Source: Actinomadura kijaniata NBRC 14229 | Lineage (GTDB): Bacteria > Actinomycetota > Actinomycetes > Streptosporangiales > Streptosporangiaceae | Length of the DNA: 64,000 nucleotides | Direction of reading: 5' to 3' | Assembly: GCF_001552175.1 (NCBI RefSeq) | Contig: NZ_BCQR01000005.1 | Coordinates: forward strand, 46,079 to 110,078 | Shown here: in pieces, positions 55,177-64,000 of the stretch | Position numbering within the stretch: position 1 is the first letter of the stretch | Layout: every line of letters begins with the position of its first letter | Translations under genes and position numbers: made by a program | Notes under the pieces: model-generated | Told to the model about the DNA's origin: nothing | Database searches by the model: none | What the model saw: the letters and a program-made list of their open reading frames with translations, nothing else

Positions 55177-56963
55177 CAGCGGGCGCCTTTCTCGTCGGCG
55201 GGCAGGATCACCTCGGGCGGGGGCGGGTCGCGGTGGAGCAGGTCCACCAGCTCGGCGCGGTTCCGGAGCACCTGGAGCTGGCTGACCGAGCCCTTGTCGG
55301 TGACCTCGCCCGCCGTGGGGTCGGGCGGTTCGGTCATGAGCAGCAGCCGTTCGACGCGGCGCGAGGACCGCTGCCCGGCGTTGAACCGGGCGAGCGCCCG
55401 GGCGAGGTCGCGCCGCAGTGACGCGGGGTCGGCGGTGCGGCGGGGCCAGACCAGCGCCCCGGCGCAGGCGCGGCCCGATCCGGTGATGACCGCTTCGGAG
55501 AGCGTGCCCAGGGCCGCCAGCAGCGACGCGCGCAGCGTGCCCACGCGCACCCAGGTCCCGGTGGCCAGCTTGAAGTCCTCGGCGATGCGGCCCTCGAACA
55601 CCAGACCCCGGCAGGGGTCCTCCTCGTCGACCGGCCGCCCGGCGTCACCGGTGCGGTAGAAGCCCTCCTCGTCGAACACGGCGGCGGTGAGGGCGGGGTC
55701 GCCCAGGTAGCCGGGCATCACCGTGGGGCCCGCGGCCCGCATCTCCCAGCGTCCGCCGACCGGGGCGAGCTTGAGCCGGATCCCCGGCAGCGGAACGCCG
55801 ATCGCGCCGGGCTCCTCGGTGTCCAGGTGCGCGGAGGTGATCGCCGAGGCCGTCTCGGTGAGTCCCCAGGAGGAGGTGAAGCGGACCCGGTCGTCGGCGA
55901 ACCGCTCGGCCAGCCGGAGCATGCGCGTGCGCAGCGTCTCCGGCAGCGGGGCGCCCGCGCTGAACAGCAGCCGCAGCCGGACGAAGAACTTCTTGGCCAG
56001 CACCGAGTCGCGTTCCAGCTCGTCGGCCAGCAGCGCGAAGCCCGCGGGCACGTTGAAGTACACGTTGGGCGAGACCTCGGCGAGGTTGCGCAGGCTGCGC
56101 GGGAACAGCGCGGGGGTGGGGCCGCCGTCGTCGATGTGCAGGGTGCCGCCGTTGGTCAGCACCATGTGCAGGTTGTGGTTGCCGCCGAAGGTGTGGTTCC
56201 ACGGCAGCCAGTCGACCAGGCTGAGCGGGGTCTCGGACAGGAACGGCCAGACCTGCCGCATCATCTGCTGCACCGCGCAGAGCATCCGGTGCGTGTTGGG
56301 GACCGCCTTGGGATCGCCGGTGGAGCCGCTGGTGAAGAAGATCCTGGCGACGGTGTCGGGGCCGACCGCCGCGCGGGCCGCGCCGAGACGTTCGCCGGGT
56401 CCGGTGCGCAGCAGGTCGCCGAACGGCTCCCCGCCGCCGCCCCGCCCGACGACCGCGGCCGGGGCCAGGTCGGCGACGGCCTCCAGCGCCGCGGCGTACT
56501 CGCGGCCGTCCTCGGCGTACACCGCGCCGGGCGCGGCCATCTCGACGACCCGCCGCAGGCGCCGGTGGCCATGGCTCTTGGAGTAGGCGGGGCTGAGCGA
56601 GATCACCGGTATACCGGCGACGTACCCGGCGAGGATGAGCTGGAGGTGCCGCAGCGAGTTGCCCGACAGCACCACCAGCGGGCGGTCCCGGTCCAGGCCG
56701 CGCCGCAGCAGCGCCTCGCCCAGCGACTCCGCGCGCGGCAGTGCCTGCGCGTAGGTGAGCCGGTCCCAGTACCCCAGCCGGCGTTCGGCGGCCAGCACCG
56801 CCTCGGGGCGCTCGGCCGCCCAGCGGCGCAGGGAGCCCACCAGGTCGGTGTCGTGAGGCTCCAGGGGTACCGTCGAGGACAGCAGCACCGTGCCGTCGGG
56901 GCGGTGGCGGGCCTCCACCCGGGGGTCGGCGAATATCCGCGCGGTCGGTCTCAAAGTCATCAC
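55176..56963 (-). CDS. Aryl-CoA ligase, feruloyl-CoA synthase-like
   Basis: A 595-residue ANL-family enzyme close to feruloyl-CoA synthases: WLPWNHTFGGNHNLHMVL, then GGTLHIDDGGPTP and NVYFNVPAGFALL are typical of that group. The P-loop is FFTSGSTGDPKAVPNTH, A5 is SSWGLTETAS and A7 is YRTGDAG. It should activate an aryl or cinnamic-type acid. The final catalytic Lys may be in EVTDKGSVSQ. It is the first gene of the leftward biosynthetic unit, divergent from the ketosynthase genes, and so probably provides the starter or acyl group. Confidence 0.83.
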   Translation of the reverse strand: MMTLRPTARIFADPRVEARHRPDGTVLLSSTVPLEPHDTDLVGSLRRWAAERPEAVLAAERRLGYWDRLTYAQALPRAESLGEALLRRGLDRDRPLVVLSGNSLRHLQLILAGYVAGIPVISLSPAYSKSHGHRRLRRVVEMAAPGAVYAEDGREYAAALEAVADLAPAAVVGRGGGGEPFGDLLRTGPGERLGAARAAVGPDTVARIFFTSGSTGDPKAVPNTHRMLCAVQQMMRQVWPFLSETPLSLVDWLPWNHTFGGNHNLHMVLTNGGTLHIDDGGPTPALFPRSLRNLAEVSPNVYFNVPAGFALLADELERDSVLAKKFFVRLRLLFSAGAPLPETLRTRMLRLAERFADDRVRFTSSWGLTETASAITSAHLDTEEPGAIGVPLPGIRLKLAPVGGRWEMRAAGPTVMPGYLGDPALTAAVFDEEGFYRTGDAGRPVDEEDPCRGLVFEGRIAEDFKLATGTWVRVGTLRASLLAALGTLSEAVITGSGRACAGALVWPRRTADPASLRRDLARALARFNAGQRSSRRVERLLLMTEPPDPTAGEVTDKGSVSQLQVLRNRAELVDLLHRDPPPPEVILPADEKGAR

Positions 56964-57229
56964 CTGGATCCATCACGAAGGGCACCGGTCGCCGCACCCT
57001 AGGCTCGGCTCTCCGGGCGGGTGAACGCCCATTTGGTCCTTCTTTCCTGCGCCCTCGGTCGCCGGTCGGGCCCGCTCGTCCGCCCTGCCGATGCGGGCAG
57101 GCCCATCGGGACAGCGCGATGGGGCGCACCGACGGATCTTGGGGTCGCGGGCGCGGGCTCCGCACACTGGGGGCCCGCCGCCGGTGATCCGCCGTCGACG
57201 GCCGCCGAGACCGCGCCGAGGTGAGCTGC
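56964..57229. promoter_or_regulatory. Divergent promoter region of the biosynthetic cluster
   Basis: This 266-bp gap must drive both biosynthetic units. It is GC-rich with no convincing -35/-10 pair. A small inverted repeat, CCTGCC and GGCAGG arms at 57084-57089 and 57096-57101, is a weak operator candidate. GAGGTGAG precedes the ketosynthase ATG. Confidence 0.4.
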
Positions 57230-58525
57230 ATGGGGACCGAAGCCGCACTCCGAGACCGCTCCGATCCCGATCTCCGCGTCGTCGTCACCGGTTTCGGTGT
57301 CATCTCCAGCATCGGGATCGGCCGCGACGAGTTCCTGGAGGCGTTGCGGGCGGGCCGGTGCGGCGTCTCGCCGATCAGCGGGTGGGACACCACCGGCTTC
57401 CGGTACGCCAACGCCCACGAGGTCCCCGGCTTCGACCCGCAGGCGCATCTGCGGAGGCTGGAGCCCGGCCGGTTCGGCAAGGTCGGCGCCCAGGCGGCGG
57501 TCGCCGCGCGGATGGCGATGCGGGACGCCGGTCTCGACCCCGCCTCGGTGCGGGACGAGCGCGGCGTCGTCGCGGTCGGCACCACCTGCGGGGAGTCGCT
57601 GGACGTGGACGCGCTCGCCGCGGCCGAGGTGGCCGCCGGGCGGGACGGCGGGAGCGGCCTGCCGGCCGAGCTGGCGCGGCGGGTGCATCCCGGCCGCCTG
57701 CCGGTGGCGGTCGCGGCGGAGCTGGGGCTGACGAACGTGGAGGCGGTCACGATCCCGACCGTCTGCGCCGCGGGCAACTACGCGGTCGGCTACGGGCTGG
57801 ACGCGTTGCGCGCCGGTGAGGCCGACTATGCCCTCTGCGGGGGCGCCGACTCGGTGAGCCGCATGGCGTTCGCCGGTTTCTACCGGTTGCGCGCCTGGGC
57901 CCGGGAGCGGTGCCGCCCGTTCGACCTGGACCGCGACGGGTTCATGTTCGGTGAGGGCGCCGGGATGCTGGTGCTGGAGACCCTGGGGCACGCGCGGCGG
58001 CGCGGCGCGCCGATCCTGGCGGAGGTCGCCGGGTTCGCCCTCAACTGCGACGCGACGCACCCCACCCGGCCCGAACGCGAGCGCGTCACCGAATGCGTGA
58101 CCGCCGCCCTGCGGGACGCCCGCGTGGAGCCGTCCGAGGTCGACGTGGTCTTCGCGCACGGCAGCGGGACGCGCATCAACGACGCGATGGAGTCGGCGAT
58201 GGTGCGCGAGGTCTTCGGCGCCGCGCCGCCGCCGGTCACCGCGCTCAAGTCGATGGTCGGCCACACGCAGGGGGCCGCGGGGGCGCACTCCTGCATCGCG
58301 GCGGTGCTCGGCATGACGCACGGGTTCATCCCGCCGACCGTCAACTTCGTCACGCCCGACCCCGAGTGCCCGGTCGACTGCGTGCCGGGCACGGCGCGCC
58401 CGGCGCGCGTGCGGACCGCGGTGATCAATTCCCTGGGCGTCGGCGGCAACAACGCGGTGGTCGTGCTGCGCCACCCCGCGCACCTCGGCGCGGACGCGAC
58501 GGCTCCGGTCGGAAGGAGGCCGTGA
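57230..58525 (+). CDS. Beta-ketoacyl synthase (KS alpha / FabF type)
   Basis: A 431-residue ketosynthase that extends an acyl chain by decarboxylative condensation. All catalytic residues are present: C179 in TVCAAGNYA, H310 in AHGSGTR, K340 in ALKSMVG and H345 in VGHTQGAAG. It resembles the stand-alone KS of type-II polyketide and aryl-polyene systems. I chose ATG 57230 with GAGGTGAG upstream; GTG 57221 is possible. It overlaps the next KS-like gene by one base (TGATG), as KS/CLF pairs do. Confidence 0.9.
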   Translation: MGTEAALRDRSDPDLRVVVTGFGVISSIGIGRDEFLEALRAGRCGVSPISGWDTTGFRYANAHEVPGFDPQAHLRRLEPGRFGKVGAQAAVAARMAMRDAGLDPASVRDERGVVAVGTTCGESLDVDALAAAEVAAGRDGGSGLPAELARRVHPGRLPVAVAAELGLTNVEAVTIPTVCAAGNYAVGYGLDALRAGEADYALCGGADSVSRMAFAGFYRLRAWARERCRPFDLDRDGFMFGEGAGMLVLETLGHARRRGAPILAEVAGFALNCDATHPTRPERERVTECVTAALRDARVEPSEVDVVFAHGSGTRINDAMESAMVREVFGAAPPPVTALKSMVGHTQGAAGAHSCIAAVLGMTHGFIPPTVNFVTPDPECPVDCVPGTARPARVRTAVINSLGVGGNNAVVVLRHPAHLGADATAPVGRRP

Positions 58526-59552
58526 TGGACACGGTGATCTCGGCGGTGTCCCTGATGTCCCCCGCGGGGGTCGGGGTCGGCCCGTTCCGCGAGGCGGTCC
58601 GCACCGGCACGGCGGTGCCCGGCGGGCCGGTCGGGGACTTCCACGTCGCCGAACCCCCGGCGACGGGCCGGGCGGTCCGGCTGGCCGACCGCCCCTCGGC
58701 GATGGCGCTGGCCACGATCGGGACACTGCTCGACGGGGGCGCGGCCGACCGGTGTCCTCCCGCGCGCCGCGGGCTGGTCCTGGGCAGCGCGGCGGCGGGC
58801 ATCGACCAGTCGATGACCCTCACCCGGGACTCCCTGACCCGGCCCCGGCCCGACAACGTGAACCCCGCGCTCGTCCCGGCGTGCGTCATGAACTACGCCA
58901 GCGCGCAGGCGGCGATCGAGTTCGACCTGCGGGGACCGAACGCGACCGTGACCGCCGGCCGCCTCACCGGCCTGGCCGCCCTCCGGTACGCGCGGCGGCT
59001 GCTCGCCGCCGGCCGGAGCGACGCGGTGGTGTGCGGCGCCTACGAGGACCTGAACGAACGCCGCGTGGCGATCGCCGAGGCGGCCGGCGCCCGGGGCGTT
59101 CCCGCGGAGGGCTGCTGCGCGTTCCTGGTCGAGCCGGGGGAACGCGCGCGGGAGCACGGGCGCGCCGTGCTGGCGGAGGTGCTCGCCCTGGAGACCGGCG
59201 TGTTCGCCGACCCGGGCGAGGCGTTCGACGTGCTGGGGGCCGCCGTCGGCAGGGCGCTGCGCGCCGCCGGGGCCGCCCCCTCCGACGTGGGCCTGCTGGT
59301 GCCCGCCGGCCGGGAGGACGCGCGTCTGCCCGGGCTCGGGAAGGCGCGCGTCGTGCGCCCCGCCGAACTCATCGGGGACACCCACGGCGCCGCGGCGGCC
59401 TTCCAGGTCGCCGCGGCGATCGTCGCGGACGCCGCCGGGACCGGGGACGGCGACGGGCGCCTGGCGCTCGTCACGGCGGTCGAACCCGACGGGCATGTCG
59501 GCTGCTGCCTGCTGCGGACCCGCCGGCAAGGAGACAACAAGGAGACCGGTAC

Positions 59553-59556
<4 letters not shown>
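58525..59556 (+). CDS. Ketosynthase-like protein without active Cys (chain-length-factor-like)
   Basis: A 343-residue thiolase-fold protein whose nucleophile position reads VTAGRLTG instead of TACATG, so the Cys is missing. The C-terminal GHTxGAAG motif survives only as GDTHGAAAA. It is about 70-80 residues shorter than a normal CLF. Its overlap with the active KS suggests a heterodimer partner setting chain length or stability, as CLFs do in type-II systems. It could instead be a degraded KS, but the frame is clean and both junctions are tight. Confidence 0.78.
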
Positions 59557-62584
<3,028 letters not shown>

Positions 62585-62590
62585 CCCGAG

Positions 62591-62626
62591 GGGGGCGCCG
62601 GCCGGGCGGGACCGGCCGGCGCCCCC
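62591..62626. terminator. Bidirectional hairpin terminator
   Basis: A perfect 15-bp stem (62591-62605 with 62612-62626) and a 6-nt loop GCGGGA. It lies between the stops of the convergent FabG-type and PadR genes, without a U-run, as is common in actinomycetes. Confidence 0.85.
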
Positions 62627-62635
62627 GTCCCGTCG

Positions 62636-63181
62636 TCAACCGCGTCCCTCCCTCTCGTCGCGGTCCGCCATCTCCTCCCGGGCCCACTCCCACCAGTCGC
62701 GGCGGGCCCGCAACAGGCGTTTGCCCCATTCCATCGCCAGGCGGCCGTGGAAGGACAGGTCGTCCTCGTCGCTCCAGGAGATGGACTCCTCGATCCGGTC
62801 GAGGTCGGCGACCTGGTCGTCGAGGGCCCGCCGCCGGCGTTCCACGAACGCCAGCGCCCGGTGCCCGTCGACCCGGCCGAGCAGGAAGACCCGCAGGAGC
62901 GTGTCGTCGCGGTGGTTGGTCCGGGGCTCCACCTCGGTGATCCAGTGCTCCAGCTCCGCGCGGCCCGCGCGGGTGATGCCGTACTCCCTGCGGCCGCGCG
63001 GGCCCTCGCCGGTCACCTCGATCAGTCCCCCGGCGGTGAGCCTGCCCAGCTCGCCGTACAGCTGGCTCTGGGTGGCGGACCAGGCGCCGTCGAGCGAGAT
63101 CTCGAACATCTTGAGCAGGTCGTAGCCGCTGGCGCCGTCCAGCTCGGCGATCAGTCCCAGGAGCGCGTGCCGAAGGCTCAT
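62636..63181 (-). CDS. PadR-family regulator
   Basis: A 181-residue PadR protein. The winged helix (SLRHALLGLIAELDGASGYD, then SQLYGELGRLTAGGLIEV) is followed by the C-terminal helical dimerisation domain. PadR itself responds to phenolic acids, which fits the feruloyl-CoA synthase-like ligase nearby, though the family has many ligands. It lies downstream of the LuxR gene, 10 bp apart on the same strand. Confidence 0.87.
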   Translation of the reverse strand: MSLRHALLGLIAELDGASGYDLLKMFEISLDGAWSATQSQLYGELGRLTAGGLIEVTGEGPRGRREYGITRAGRAELEHWITEVEPRTNHRDDTLLRVFLLGRVDGHRALAFVERRRRALDDQVADLDRIEESISWSDEDDLSFHGRLAMEWGKRLLRARRDWWEWAREEMADRDEREGRG

Positions 63182-63191
63182 GACCGCGGCC

Positions 63192-63833
63192 TCACGCGCC
63201 GGACAGGGAGGCCACCAGGGTGCTCCCGGTCCGGGCCTCCGGCGCCGGGCCCCGCGTCGGGACCAGGCCGGTGGCGGCCAGGTGGACGCCCAGCTCCAGG
63301 CGGCTCTGGATGCCCCACTGCTGCATCAGCTGGCTGACCTGGCGCTGGACGGTGCGGGTCGAGATCTGCAACGCCCCGGCGGTGGCCTTGTCGGTCATCC
63401 CCATGGCCAGGCTCCGGATGATGCTCCGTTGCAGGTCGGTGAGGGGGGCCTCACCGGCGGGGACGACCGGGGAGGCCCGCTTCCAGTGGTGCTCGAAGAC
63501 GTGGACGAGGCGTTCGACCTCGGTGTGCCGGTGCACCGGGGCGTGGACGGAGCGGTCGTCGGCGTGCCGGCTCAGCGCGCTCCTGCGGTCCACCACCAGC
63601 AGAAGGGGGGTCGCGCCGCCCAGCCGCACCTGGACGTGCCGGCCCGTGAGGGAGGGGGCCTGCGCCAGGAAGGAGCGGGAGACGACGACGCGGGTCCGGG
63701 GAGCGGTGAGGGGAGGAAGGGCGCAGGCGCTGTGGAGCGCGGGCGCCCAGGAGGGAGCGAGGAGGAGGATCTCGTGCCGGGCCTTTCCCAGCAGCGCCCT
63801 GATCTGGGCATGGTCATGTGCGGACAGGCGCAT
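63192..63833 (-). CDS. LuxR-type HTH regulator
   Basis: A 213-residue regulator with a LuxR HTH near the C-terminus (LTDLQRSIIRSLAMGMTDKA, then ISTRTVQRQVSQLMQQWGI, about residues 130-185). The N-terminal 125 residues lack a receiver or PAS motif I can recognise; they resemble the degenerate sensor part of stand-alone actinomycete cluster regulators. It is the first gene of the LuxR-PadR pair at the cluster's right side, so it is a candidate pathway-specific regulator. Confidence 0.82.
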   Translation of the reverse strand: MRLSAHDHAQIRALLGKARHEILLLAPSWAPALHSACALPPLTAPRTRVVVSRSFLAQAPSLTGRHVQVRLGGATPLLLVVDRRSALSRHADDRSVHAPVHRHTEVERLVHVFEHHWKRASPVVPAGEAPLTDLQRSIIRSLAMGMTDKATAGALQISTRTVQRQVSQLMQQWGIQSRLELGVHLAATGLVPTRGPAPEARTGSTLVASLSGA

Positions 63834-64000
63834 GGTTACCTCGGTTGCCGATGCTCAGCCGGTGGCTTCCCCGGCCGGCTGCTTCGGGGCGGGGGCGACG
63901 GCTCAAAACCGTACTCGCGACCGCCTTACCGGCCGCTAACCGTTTCCGAGGCCAATTTTCTATATTGTTGACTGATTTGGTCTGCTATCTCGGTGCTCCA
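63834..64000. promoter_or_regulatory. AT-rich region upstream of the LuxR gene
   Basis: A sharply AT-rich stretch at about 63953-63990 stands out. It holds a possible leftward -10 hexamer TATAGA (plus positions 63959-63964) but no clear -35. It probably carries the promoter of the LuxR-PadR pair and perhaps of a rightward gene beyond the window. Confidence 0.4.

Overview
The window is chromosomal DNA from a high-GC Gram-positive actinomycete. Third codon positions are almost all G or C, GTG starts are common, and genes are often joined by ATGA or TGATG overlaps. The gene families suggest a soil actinomycete of the Actinomadura/Thermomonospora or Streptomyces type; genus-level placement is inference. 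I found no rRNA, tRNA or CRISPR array.

Layout. (1) 1-8472: scavenging hydrolases: a GH2 beta-galactosidase cut by the left edge, a type-B carboxylesterase, two amidase-signature enzymes and two TetR regulators. (2) 8907-15846: a dipeptide/oligopeptide ABC importer (binding protein, two permeases, two ATPases) joined to a CocE/NonD-type hydrolase. Its 5' region shares a 25-bp site with the divergent TetR gene. (3) 15859-21173: a PaaX-type regulator divergent from an SDR, amidohydrolase, acyl-CoA ligase, MaoC hydratase and DUF3237 operon, probably CoA-dependent breakdown of an acid. (4) 21178-35609: a complete non-phosphorylative L-fucose pathway. It holds a mutarotase, ABC importer, aldo-keto reductase, lactonase, fuconate dehydratase, SDR dehydrogenase and FAH-fold diketo-acid hydrolase, with LutABC to oxidise the L-lactate released and two FCD-GntR regulators. 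An IS200/IS605-type element with only tnpB sits between lutB and lutC.

(5) 35629-40594: a thioredoxin/MerR pair, then branched-chain 2-oxoacid dehydrogenase E1alpha-E1beta-E2 with a divergent Lrp regulator. (6) 40626-45736: a TetR regulator, a two-gene unit of a small divergent HSP90 and an internally duplicated 754-residue protein of unknown function, and a PaaI-type thioesterase. (7) 45980-51585: the phenylacetate operon paaZABCDE, preceded by a near-perfect PaaR-like operator.

(8) 51600-63833: the left part of a biosynthetic cluster. Leftward run an aryl-CoA (feruloyl-CoA type) ligase, a stand-alone condensation domain, cysD and cysN as one overlapping unit. Rightward run a ketosynthase, a Cys-less ketosynthase-like partner, a modular-type KS with a vestigial acyltransferase and a FabG-type reductase. 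A 15-bp hairpin terminator separates these from a PadR/LuxR pair. The mix of sulfate-activation genes, aryl-CoA chemistry, a condensation domain and two ketosynthase types, with no carrier protein in view, does not match a cluster I know and is the best candidate for an undescribed system.
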